DNA from: Altererythrobacter ishigakiensis
GTDB lineage: Bacteria > Pseudomonadota > Alphaproteobacteria > Sphingomonadales > Sphingomonadaceae
DNA length: 64,000 nucleotides
Reading direction: 5' to 3'
NCBI RefSeq assembly: GCF_001663155.1
Contig: NZ_CP015963.1
Span: forward strand, 2,566,001 to 2,630,000
The notes beneath the pieces are model-generated. The model made no database searches. It was not told the DNA's origin and worked only from the letters and a program-made list of their open reading frames with translations. The position numbers and the translations under genes are program-made. Each line of letters begins with the position of its first letter. Positions within the stretch are counted from its first letter, which is position 1. Shown piece by piece: positions 24,625 through 31,417 of the stretch.

Positions 24625-25291
24625 AATCCCACTCGATCTTGGTGAAGTTGAAGCTCACCTGCTCCGATTCGCACTGACTTACCGTGGCATCGAGAATGCG
24701 GCCTGTTCGCTTTGTGGAAGCCTCCATGATCTCAACGCCAGGCAACTTTTGACCTGGCGTACAACTCGGCCAGGCTTCGGTGCGAGCGACCGCCTCGCGC
24801 ACTTTCTGCACAGCAGGGAGTAGCAAACCAATTGCTATCGGGTCGTTGCTTGGGGCGGCAAGATCACCGGGCTGATCAGGCTGTTGCTGGTCTGGACTTG
24901 ATTTGTCGATGCGCTTGCGAATGGTGATTGGTTCATAGGTTCGTCGCCCAGTTGCCTGCGTAGAAGCCGCTTCACTCACCGAGAGCAGTTCGATCCAATC
25001 CTTGTGCCCTTCGTCTGCGGCCTTCTCTCCCTTCTCAACCTTGAATGTCGTCTCTGCATTGCCGCCCTCGGACGAGGCCGTCACCCCGCGTTTCAGCGTA
25101 ACGTCTCCAACCCGTGCTCTTGCTGGAGCCGCGGCCTTGTTATCGATCTCGTCTGGCTCAATGCCAGGCTTCATCGCCTCACTCTCGCCCTTGATCGGTG
25201 GAATCTTTAGATAATAGTCTGCACCAGCTGCGTGAGCCGCGCCTGCAATCAGAAACGAACCAACCAATCCAGTCAAAAGCAACTTGCTCAT
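24623..25291 (-). CDS. Exported Hcp-like (T6SS tube/phage tail tube fold) protein
   Basis: A 222-residue product starting at 25291, where GGGAGAGGTGCA precedes the ATG; an upstream in-frame ATG at 25342 has no such site. Residues 1-22 are a Sec signal peptide (ending AAHA). The mature part begins DYYLKIPPIKGES, like the first strand of Hcp (YLKIdGIkGES), and later has HKDWIELLS, like the GWI-v-s strand, YEPITIRKRIDKSSP (the pi-i-K-idk-sP block), and a final VSFNFTKIEWD strand. Two long inserts separate these. True T6SS Hcp has no signal peptide and no T6SS genes are nearby, so this is probably a secreted or periplasmic Hcp-domain protein of unknown role. Confidence 0.65.
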   Translation of the reverse strand: MSKLLLTGLVGSFLIAGAAHAAGADYYLKIPPIKGESEAMKPGIEPDEIDNKAAAPARARVGDVTLKRGVTASSEGGNAETTFKVEKGEKAADEGHKDWIELLSVSEAASTQATGRRTYEPITIRKRIDKSSPDQQQPDQPGDLAAPSNDPIAIGLLLPAVQKVREAVARTEAWPSCTPGQKLPGVEIMEASTKRTGRILDATVSQCESEQVSFNFTKIEWD

Positions 25292-25408
25292 TGCACCTCT
25301 CCCAATGCATTGCATGTCGCGATGATACACTTCGAACGGCATGAACCCAAGCGGAACGTAGAAAAGCAGAACGTCAGCCTACGACCCAAAATCAGACATT
25401 AATTCGTC

Positions 25409-25810
25409 TCAGTACAAGATCATCTGTGTGCACCGGAAGAAAGCGATATTCCGTCCAGATTGTTGGTGCGTGACAATGGAGTCCCATACCTGAGTGCTGC
25501 GCCCTAGATGTGTAGCTGATGAGCGAGCAATCAGTGTGCCATCGCTGGCAGTACCAACGAAGTTCGATTTGAGTTCGACGGTGGTATAGCCCTTTGCTCT
25601 ATCCGGTAAAGAATTGCCCGCTGCAAACCCGCAAACAGAGTCCGCAAGCGCAACTACACTCGCCGCGTGTAGTGCGTTAGCACCGGAGCGAAGGTGGACC
25701 GGGCCAATCTCCATCTTTGCTTCGAGCCAACCGTCACCTTCGCCCACCAGAGTAATGCCCATATGCGGCACAAGGCCGCCGTTCGGGGGATTGAAACGCG
25801 TGTCTGTCAT
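25409..25810 (-). CDS. PaaI-type hotdog-fold thioesterase
   Basis: A 133-residue single hotdog-domain protein. The central helix LHAASVVALADSVCGFAAG and the following TVELKSNFVGTASDGTLIARSSATHLGRSTQVWDS strand pair match PaaI-like acyl-CoA thioesterases, in which an Asp or Glu of the helix region activates water (here D of ALAD). It overlaps the stop of the Rieske oxygenase gene by four bases (ATGA), so the two are coupled. It likely hydrolyses a CoA thioester formed in the same catabolic route. Substrate unknown. Confidence 0.85.
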   Translation of the reverse strand: MTDTRFNPPNGGLVPHMGITLVGEGDGWLEAKMEIGPVHLRSGANALHAASVVALADSVCGFAAGNSLPDRAKGYTTVELKSNFVGTASDGTLIARSSATHLGRSTQVWDSIVTHQQSGRNIAFFRCTQMILY

Positions 25811-26964
25811 GCTGCCTCGCTCTTCCCAATATAAGCATCGATAGTTCGGTTGAATTGATTGAGCGCACCTTCGAACCTTCCAAAGGTCAGTACATCGTTG
25901 GCGCCGGATGCCAGACCTGCCTGGATGCCTTCGCCGATCTCAAAGTCTTCTTCGAGAGTCATCATCGTGATGTTGTGATTGTGGCGCCAATACGCGTCAT
26001 CCTTGCCTTCAGCCAAAGGCCCACTCTTGGGAACCAGAGTGACAAGCCTCAATCCTGTTTGCCCGGGACCGGAAGGCTGGCTGGTGATCCAAACGACATG
26101 GTCCTGCTGCACCAACAACTGGGTTGTAGGAAACAAGGTATAAAGCACATTGGCGTGATCGCGCACATGCCATTGTTCTCGATCTTCATCGCTGAGCGAA
26201 GCCATGGTGGTGCGCGGAAGAACTGATCGCATGTGCGGTCCATAGGCACGGTAACTGGACAGATTGTCCTCGAAGTAGGGACCGATTGTGGCGCGATGAG
26301 CTACGCGGAAATGATAGGCCTCGATTCCGCCTTCGACGATGATTTTCCAGTTCGCCGCGCTCTCAATCCGGTCATCCGCCGCGATCACCATATTCGCCAT
26401 GCCCAGACTCTCTATCTCGTCAGCCATAGGAGCGAAGTAGTCATCGAAATCGAACGTGCCGCCGGGATCAGGAACAACCCAGATCAATCCGTATGCTTCC
26501 TTTGCGGGCAATTCCTTCAAGCCGATCTTGGACTTGTCGACGCCTTCAAAGCCGCTTTCGAAATGCGGTGCGCCGACTAGCTCACCAGAACTGGCATAGG
26601 TCCACGCGTGATAAGGGCAGGTGAAGCGATGTTTGCAGCCAGCATCTTCTTCCACCAAGCGTGCGCCGCGATGGCGGCACACATTGAGGAATGCGCGCAC
26701 GACACCCTGCTTGTCTCTAGTCAGCAGCACCGGAAGATTTGCGACCTCGCACCGCAGGAATGCACCCGCACCATCCAGCTCGCTCGAATGAGCTGGCGAA
26801 TGTGGCAATTGGCGGAAAATCGCCATCTGCTCGCGTTTGAACTGCTCGTCGCTCACGTAATTTTCGACCGGGCTGAGAACGACCTGCTCATCGAGGAAAG
26901 GTGATTTGGCGGCTTTGAGTTCGAGCAATTCGTCGATCAACTCCAGTTCTGTTGTCCGTTCCAT
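25807..26964 (-). CDS. Rieske non-heme iron oxygenase, alpha subunit
   Basis: A 385-residue oxygenase. The Rieske cluster ligands are C96-x-H98 (CRH) and C116-x2-H119 (CPYH). The mononuclear iron ligands are H218 and H223 in IEAYHFRVAH with a probable D340. Length and sequence style fit the ring-hydroxylating/quaternary-amine demethylating group. It needs a reductase, which is not encoded here. It is transcribed divergently from a TetR gene with two palindromic operators between, and coupled to a thioesterase. Substrate could be an aromatic acid or a betaine; the BCCT transporter in element 1 makes the latter a tempting but unproven guess. Confidence 0.88.
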   Translation of the reverse strand: MERTTELELIDELLELKAAKSPFLDEQVVLSPVENYVSDEQFKREQMAIFRQLPHSPAHSSELDGAGAFLRCEVANLPVLLTRDKQGVVRAFLNVCRHRGARLVEEDAGCKHRFTCPYHAWTYASSGELVGAPHFESGFEGVDKSKIGLKELPAKEAYGLIWVVPDPGGTFDFDDYFAPMADEIESLGMANMVIAADDRIESAANWKIIVEGGIEAYHFRVAHRATIGPYFEDNLSSYRAYGPHMRSVLPRTTMASLSDEDREQWHVRDHANVLYTLFPTTQLLVQQDHVVWITSQPSGPGQTGLRLVTLVPKSGPLAEGKDDAYWRHNHNITMMTLEEDFEIGEGIQAGLASGANDVLTFGRFEGALNQFNRTIDAYIGKSEAA

Positions 26965-26972
26965 GCGAATCT

Positions 26973-27012
26973 CCTTACCGATCGGTAGGTATTTGACTTA
27001 CCGCTCGGTAAG
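26973..27012. promoter_or_regulatory. Paired TetR-type operators between the Rieske and regulator genes
   Basis: Two related palindromes lie in the divergent promoter: CTTACCGATCGGTAGG (26974-26989, inner 12 bases perfectly symmetric) and CTTACCGCTCGGTAAG (26997-27012, arms perfectly symmetric about a 2-base centre). Their centres are 23 bp apart. CTTACCG-type half sites are typical for TetR/AcrR regulators, so the adjacent regulator very likely binds here and controls both directions. Confidence 0.8.
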
Positions 27013-27027
27013 TGTCAAGTCTCGCAA

Positions 27028-27648
27028 ATGTCAGACGCCGTCATCGAACCCACCTCCACCCGTGACCGGATGATTGCCGAAGCACGTGAGTTGTTCGCAG
27101 ACAGGGGCTTCTATGGGGTCAGCATCGCGCAAATCGCCGCTGAGCTTGGTTTGACCAAGCAAGCCCTGCTCCATCATTTCGGAACCAAGGCAAAACTTTA
27201 CGGGCTCGTTCTTGAGCAAATCGCGAACGAACTTGCAGAGCTACGCCCGGGATCAGATCTGAGCGATGATCCCGCAGAGCAACTCGTTGAATACTTCGTG
27301 GCGATGATTTCAGACACCCCAGAAAAGGTAAGCAGATCGAGGCTACTGATGAGAGAGATTCTTGACAATCGAGCGCGTGCGGAAATGGCCGGCAGCTGGT
27401 ATCTGAAATCCTTCCTGGAAGAACTGACTGCTATGCTCCGTGCGGTTCCTAGGTGGACGAAGGCCAGCGACGAGAAAGTTCTAGCCGCGATCATACAGCT
27501 ATTGGGAGCTGTGAATTATCACGCCGTGTCGGGACCCACGTTTCGCGGAATCTTCGGCGCGCAGTCCATAGATAGGGTTGATGCTGCGTTCGAAAATCAA
27601 TTGCGAATAACTGTCGGCGCGGTGTTGAAAACAGGACCTGCTGACTAA
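27028..27648 (+). CDS. TetR/AcrR-family transcriptional regulator
   Basis: A 206-residue regulator. The N-terminal helix-turn-helix is clear: RDRMIAEARELFADRGFYGVSIAQIAAELGLTKQALLHHFGTKAKLYGLVLE (residues about 12-63). The C-terminal ligand-binding helices are unspecific. It probably represses the divergent Rieske-thioesterase pair and itself through the two palindromes 16-55 bp upstream, released by a pathway substrate. The ATG at 27028 lies just after the second operator. It ends about 25 bp before repeat D. Confidence 0.9.
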   Translation: MSDAVIEPTSTRDRMIAEARELFADRGFYGVSIAQIAAELGLTKQALLHHFGTKAKLYGLVLEQIANELAELRPGSDLSDDPAEQLVEYFVAMISDTPEKVSRSRLLMREILDNRARAEMAGSWYLKSFLEELTAMLRAVPRWTKASDEKVLAAIIQLLGAVNYHAVSGPTFRGIFGAQSIDRVDAAFENQLRITVGAVLKTGPAD

Positions 27649-27672
27649 GGCCAAAACTGAAGTCCGCTTTCC

Positions 27673-27970
27673 ACCCCATCATCAGTCATGATGGGGTCGC
27701 TTCTTCCCAGCTAAAAGCTGCCCTTCCTTGCCCAAAGCGACCCAAGCAGGACCCAAACTGCGGTCCAGCCGAAAGGCCGTTCGCCAGCAAACTCTGAGCT
27801 ATTCTAGGTTATATATCTCTAAGAAGGTGGTGCCGCTTACGTGACTCGAACACGTGACCCCATCATTACGAAAGAAGGGGTATCAGACTGACATCATGTT
27901 CGATATCTTGCGCTTACGGATGCAAGGATAAAGACCTCTACCTAAGACCCAAGCTCTTCCCAAGTTGTAA
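27673..27970. repeat. Array repeat copy D (att-like, contains tRNA-Thr 3' fragment)
   Basis: This fills most of the 381-bp gap after the TetR gene. Hairpin ACCCCATCAT/ATGATGGGGT (27673-27697), left arm with GCGACCCAAGCAGGACCCAA (27738-27757), the 45-bp tRNA-Thr fragment (27828-27872), and a right arm (from 27873) that is nearly identical to copy A for about 90 bp, including ACGGATGCAAGGATAAAGAC. The close identity of right arms in A and D suggests these two elements share a recent source. Confidence 0.88.
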
Positions 27971-28029
27971 CGGAAGTGGCCGTCCCGCCTTCGCCGAGTA
28001 GAGACGAAACCTCTCTATCGATACGATGA

Positions 28030-28338
28030 TTAGAAGATACCTACCGCTAGTTCGGCCCAGACTGCGAAGAACGCCAAGATAATGAAGCTAACCCCAAGTC
28101 CCGTCTGAAGAGTTGTATTGGTTACTCGGCTTGATGCTTCCATCAGCAAGCCTGCAACGATAAGCATCAACCCCATAGCTCCGAAATCTTCGAGCCCCCA
28201 GTTAACCTCGCTGGTGATTTGCATAGCAACGGCCGGGACAAGCATTATGGCCGAGGCGACTAGTAAGAAAAGCCATCGACCAACCCGATGATTTCCAGAA
28301 GATACAGTTCGCAACATTTTGCCATCTCCCATTTTCAA
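28030..28338 (-). CDS. Small three-helix membrane protein of unknown function
   Basis: A 102-residue product with three predicted membrane helices: WLFLLVASAIMLVPAVAM, FGAMGLMLIVAGLLME and GLGVSFIILAFFAVWAELAVGIF. The N-terminus is basic. TTGAAAATGGGAGATGG around the start offers two nearby ATGs (28338 and 28326). I do not recognise a family. It is transcribed away from the two metal-related genes, and the 244-bp gap between them contains degenerate repeat words but no other gene. Confidence 0.55.
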   Translation of the reverse strand: MKMGDGKMLRTVSSGNHRVGRWLFLLVASAIMLVPAVAMQITSEVNWGLEDFGAMGLMLIVAGLLMEASSRVTNTTLQTGLGVSFIILAFFAVWAELAVGIF

Positions 28339-28582
28339 ATCGCGGCGGCCGCAGTCTTTTAGACCTAAGATTGGGACCCTGTCCTTCTGGTGAACGCAAT
28401 CGGACCCTTCTAGCGCTCAATAGCAGCCATATAACCCACTAGGATAACAGCCCGATAGCAGACGGACTGCTAACGACCCAATTGCGGACACTAACCGGCC
28501 TGTATTTGCATCCCGTCGAAGCCGTCAGTCAGTGACCACGATTTTGCTGGCCAGAGCATCTTCGGGTTTATAAGACGCGCGC

Positions 28583-28987
28583 GTGTTTCGCCCCGCATTT
28601 CTTCTAGCCTTGCTGGCCGTAATTTCCTCCGTGACGATGCCGTTTGGCTATATGCCTGCCAAGGCGGATGATGGAGCCTTCATTCTTCGTATTTGCGATG
28701 GAACCATGGAGCCACCGCAGGGCACTCCTGAGCAAGCGATGCATGGTGAAATGCATCACGCAGAAATGGATCATGGCGACCGACATTCGTCTCACGCAAA
28801 TCACGACGACACATCACATGAAAGCCGCTGCAACTATGCGGTCACCGTCGCGGCAAATTTGCCGGAAAGTCCGGCCGTTGTGCATCGTGAACAATCGAGA
28901 ATTGTAATCCCATCGCCGAGGCTTGCAGTTCTGACTGCGATCTATCCACCAAACCTCCCCCCAGCAACGGGGCCGCCTGAACTGTAG
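28583..28987 (+). CDS. Exported His-rich protein, DUF2946-like
   Basis: A 134-residue product with a GTG start. A signal peptide or signal anchor (FLLALLAVISSVTMPFGYMPA) is followed by RICDG, then a histidine- and methionine-rich stretch (HGEMHHAEMDHGDRHSSHANHDD) that should bind copper or another soft metal, then SRCNYAV. The two cysteine sites and the MPxGYMPA start recall DUF2946 proteins found near copper-resistance and TonB genes. It precedes the Met-rich barrel gene by 56 bp, and a shared role in metal handling is inferred. Confidence 0.6.
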   Translation: MFRPAFLLALLAVISSVTMPFGYMPAKADDGAFILRICDGTMEPPQGTPEQAMHGEMHHAEMDHGDRHSSHANHDDTSHESRCNYAVTVAANLPESPAVVHREQSRIVIPSPRLAVLTAIYPPNLPPATGPPEL

Positions 28988-29043
28988 TCGCGACGAACCG
29001 CGCCTCTGCTGGGGCGCAGCACTACACAATCAGGAACTTTTAA

Positions 29044-30129
29044 ATGAAACACGCAATCTTTATTGCGGGTGCCGTTTCGACACTCGCACTTTCGACGTCC
29101 GCTGCAGCGCATGATGTCTATGCAGATGACCATGCACCGATCGGTGTGATGGCAGACCACGCTCACAAGAAGGGCGAGGTTATGTTCTCTTTCCGCGCGA
29201 TGCATATGGAGATGCAAGGCAATCAGATCGGCACTGACAGTGTTGAGCCCGAAACTATCATCACAACCGTGCCCAATCGCTTTTTCGGAATGCCGATGCA
29301 GCCACCTACGCTGCGTATTGTCCCGACCGAAATGCGCACCGACATGTATATGCTCGGCATGATGTATGCACCCTCGGACAAAGTCACGCTTATGGTGATG
29401 GGCAACTATATCGAGAAAGAGATGGAGCACATCACTTTCCAAGGCGGAATGGGCACCGACCGTTTGGGCACTTTCACAACCAATCCAAAGGCGATTGGCG
29501 ATACCAAAGTAGCGGCCTTGTTCCCGCTTCTGGGCATACCAGACGCTAAAGACGATGTGCGCGATGAGCTAACGCTCAAAGCAGGCATTAGCGTGCCCAC
29601 CGGTTCTATCAGTCAAACCGATGACATCCTTACGCCGATGGGCGGAAATCCCACGATCCGTGTTCCTTACATGATGCAGACAGGCACCGGGACTTGGGAC
29701 TTAGAGCCAGCGCTCACTTATAAAGCTCGACGCGGCGCGCTTGGATTTGGGGCGCAAGCCACCGCATCAATCAAAATGGGCGACAACGACGCAGGATATT
29801 CCTTCGGCGATCTCTACGAAGGCAGCGCTTGGATCAGCTATCGACCTGCTCAATGGATCAGCCTTTCAGGCCGCGTCCGGGGCCGCACGACCGGGAAAGT
29901 GGACGGGCTTGATAGCAATATCATGGGACCCGTCCAGACAGCCAATCCTGACTTTCAAGGCGGTGAACGTCTTGACCTAATTGGCGGTATCAACTTCGTC
30001 GCAACACATGGCGGTTTGGCCGGTCACCGAATAGGTATCGAGATTGGAGCGCCTGCGTATCAGGACCTCAATGGACCTCAGATGTCAGGCCAGTGGTTTG
30101 CAACTATCGGCTGGCAGAAAGGCTTCTAA
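29044..30129 (+). CDS. Met-rich outer membrane transporter-like barrel protein
   Basis: A 361-residue product with a signal peptide (1-22, ending SAAAHD). The N-terminal mature part is rich in His and Met (DHAPIGVMADHAHKKGE, MHMEMQ, GMPMQPP, MYMLGMMY). Amphipathic strands follow (LTLKAGISVPTGSI, GALGFGAQATASIKMG, WISLSGRVRGRTTGK) to an end at WFATIGWQKGF, a barrel C-terminus. The style matches proteins annotated as transporter in the phenol/MetA-degradation barrel family that accompany copper genes. Copper or other metal efflux is inferred from composition and neighbour, not shown. Confidence 0.65.
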   Translation: MKHAIFIAGAVSTLALSTSAAAHDVYADDHAPIGVMADHAHKKGEVMFSFRAMHMEMQGNQIGTDSVEPETIITTVPNRFFGMPMQPPTLRIVPTEMRTDMYMLGMMYAPSDKVTLMVMGNYIEKEMEHITFQGGMGTDRLGTFTTNPKAIGDTKVAALFPLLGIPDAKDDVRDELTLKAGISVPTGSISQTDDILTPMGGNPTIRVPYMMQTGTGTWDLEPALTYKARRGALGFGAQATASIKMGDNDAGYSFGDLYEGSAWISYRPAQWISLSGRVRGRTTGKVDGLDSNIMGPVQTANPDFQGGERLDLIGGINFVATHGGLAGHRIGIEIGAPAYQDLNGPQMSGQWFATIGWQKGF

Positions 30130-30172
30130 CTGAGGTGATGGAGAGCGGGCTTTCTGGAAATGTCCGCTTTCC

Positions 30173-30372
30173 ACCCCATCATCAGTGATGATGGGGTCGC
30201 ACTTTCGCAGACAAAAGCTGCCCTTCCCTGCCCAAAGCGACCCAAGCAGGACCCAAACTGCGGTCCAGCCGAACGACCGTTCGCCAGCAAGCTGCGAGCT
30301 ATCCTAGGTTATATATCTCTAAGAAGGTGGTGCCGCTTACGTGACTCGAACACGTGACCCCATCATTACGAA
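30173..30372. repeat. Array repeat copy E, left half ending in the intact tRNA-Thr
   Basis: Hairpin ACCCCATCAT/ATGATGGGGT (30173-30197), left arm with GCGACCCAAGCAGGACCCAA (30238-30257), CTAGGTTATATATCTCTAAGAAGG, and then the 45 bases shared with the other copies (30328-30372). At this point the other copies switch to AGAAGGGG, while here the sequence continues TGATGTGC into the 5' half of tRNA-Thr. This copy therefore marks the original attachment site. Confidence 0.88.
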
Positions 30373-30403
30373 TGATGTGCTCTACCAACTGAGCTAAAGC
30401 GGC
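30328..30403 (-). tRNA. tRNA-Thr (anticodon CGU)
   Basis: A complete 76-base cloverleaf with encoded CCA. Acceptor GCCGCTT pairs with AAGCGGC, discriminator A; D arm GCTCAGTTGGTAGAGC; anticodon stem CATCA/TGATG around loop TTCGTAA (anticodon CGT); T arm CACGTGTTCGAGTCACGT. It decodes ACG. Its 3' 45 bases are repeated four times to the left, which marks it as the integration target. Confidence 0.96.
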
Positions 30404-30423
30404 ACATTCTCGCGTTTGAGATG

Positions 30424-30497
30424 TGGAGGCCCGAGCCGGAATCGAACCGGCGTACAAGGATTTGCAGTCCTCTGCGTCACCACTCCGCCATCGGGCC
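30424..30497 (-). tRNA. tRNA-Cys (anticodon GCA)
   Basis: A 74-base cloverleaf with encoded CCA. Acceptor GGCCCGA pairs with TCGGGCC; discriminator T as usual for tRNA-Cys; anticodon loop CTGCAAA with anticodon GCA; T arm CCGGTTCGATTCCGG. It lies 20 bp upstream of tRNA-Thr in the same direction and probably shares its transcript. Confidence 0.96.
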
Positions 30498-30622
30498 TCA
30501 TCCCAACCCTTTCGGGCGCGGAAGCGGCCAACTAGCGATTCGTGAACATATTGGCAATCATATTGATAGGTGACGTTAGGTCAGGCTGGACGAACGCAGG
30601 CAAAGCGGACAGGAAGCTCACC

Positions 30623-31402
30623 ATGTCTATCCAATCGTTTCTTGCACCGATCACCGGTCAAACTGCGGTGATTGATTTGCCCGATGCTGAAAACTGGATG
30701 CAGGGGCGTACGCTCTATGGCGGTGCTTCGGCACTAATTGCCTACACTCATGCAATTCGCGCTTTCACCGACTTACCACCGCTGAGGGCAGCACAAGTCG
30801 GCTTTGTTGCACCTGTTGGAGGTAGAGTGGAACTTCGGGCAGAGATCGTACGACAAGGGCGCAGCGTAAAGCAATTGCGAAGCGAACTCTATCAGGATGG
30901 CGCTTTGGCGCTTACGGCATTCTTTCTTTTTGCTCAGCCGAGGGAACCAAATGCGCTCTACCCGACAATGAAACCGTCTGACTTTCCGCCCCCCGCGGAA
31001 GAAAGCGAAGACGTGATGTCGGACAAGGGCCCCAGCTTCCTTCGCAACAATTTCGAGATTCGCCGAGCGCAGGATGTGAGTGGACCAGGCGAACCGGTTG
31101 TCAGACGCTGGGCCCGGCTCAAGCATCGCGAAGAACTCGATCCAATCAGCGAGCTTATCTTGCTGGGCGATGTATTGCCCCCTGGTGCGATGCGGGCGAT
31201 GCAGCGGCAGGGCCCGATCAGTTCAATCAACTGGTCGTTCAATCTGCTGGAAACCGATCCGCAGACTGAAGATGGCTGGTGGGTGTCGGAGAACGCCAGT
31301 CAGCACGCTGACAATGGGTATTCATCTGAACGCTTGCGGCTTTGGAACAGCGCAGGCCAGCAGGTTATCGACGGCCTGCAATCGGTTGCGATCTTCGGAT
31401 AA
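30623..31402 (+). CDS. Acyl-CoA thioesterase-like, double hotdog protein
   Basis: A 259-residue product from the ATG at 30623 (MSIQSFLAP) preceded by AGGAAGCTCACC; a GTG at 30542 would add 27 unlikely residues. The N-terminal half has MQGRTLYGGASALIAYTHAIRAF and LRAAQVGFVAPVGGRVELRAEIVRQGRSVKQLRSEL, a TesB/YbgC-like hotdog. The second half has a WARLKHREELDPISELILLGDVLPPG hotdog helix. Such proteins hydrolyse medium or long acyl-CoA. It converges with the enoyl-CoA hydratase gene, 15 bp apart, in line with fatty acid metabolism. Confidence 0.78.
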   Translation: MSIQSFLAPITGQTAVIDLPDAENWMQGRTLYGGASALIAYTHAIRAFTDLPPLRAAQVGFVAPVGGRVELRAEIVRQGRSVKQLRSELYQDGALALTAFFLFAQPREPNALYPTMKPSDFPPPAEESEDVMSDKGPSFLRNNFEIRRAQDVSGPGEPVVRRWARLKHREELDPISELILLGDVLPPGAMRAMQRQGPISSINWSFNLLETDPQTEDGWWVSENASQHADNGYSSERLRLWNSAGQQVIDGLQSVAIFG

Positions 31403-31417
31403 GAGTTCGTCGCCCTC

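Larger units (their letters stand above)
22770..27872. mobile_element. tRNA-Thr-associated element 3 (5.1 kb, no integrase)
   Basis: The segment between the recombination points of copies C and D carries an exported serine hydrolase, an exported Hcp-like protein, a PaaI-type thioesterase with a Rieske oxygenase, and a divergent TetR regulator. A fragment resembling the right arm (GACCCAAAATCAGAC, 25383-25397) lies between the Hcp-like and thioesterase genes, so this may be two elements fused by loss of a repeat. No recombinase gene is seen. Confidence 0.5.
27873..30372. mobile_element. tRNA-Thr-associated element 4 (2.5 kb, no integrase)
   Basis: The segment between the recombination point of copy D and that of the intact tRNA-Thr. 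It carries a small membrane protein, a His-rich exported protein and a Met-rich outer membrane transporter-like protein. Being next to the tRNA it would be the latest arrival in a stack that grows at the tRNA. Further GACCCAA-like words near 28370-28480 may be remains of an older junction. Confidence 0.5.

Noticed and set aside
24623..25291. DUF1559-type pilin-like protein (LLLPAVQKVREA)
   Set aside because: That short stretch resembles the planctomycete motif, but no prepilin N-terminus is present, and the flanking strands fit the Hcp fold in order.
12737..30372. Integrase, transposase or relaxase gene inside the array elements
   Set aside because: I looked for tyrosine or serine recombinase motifs and DDE-type transposases among the open frames and saw none; inverted terminal repeats of insertion sequences were also not seen.
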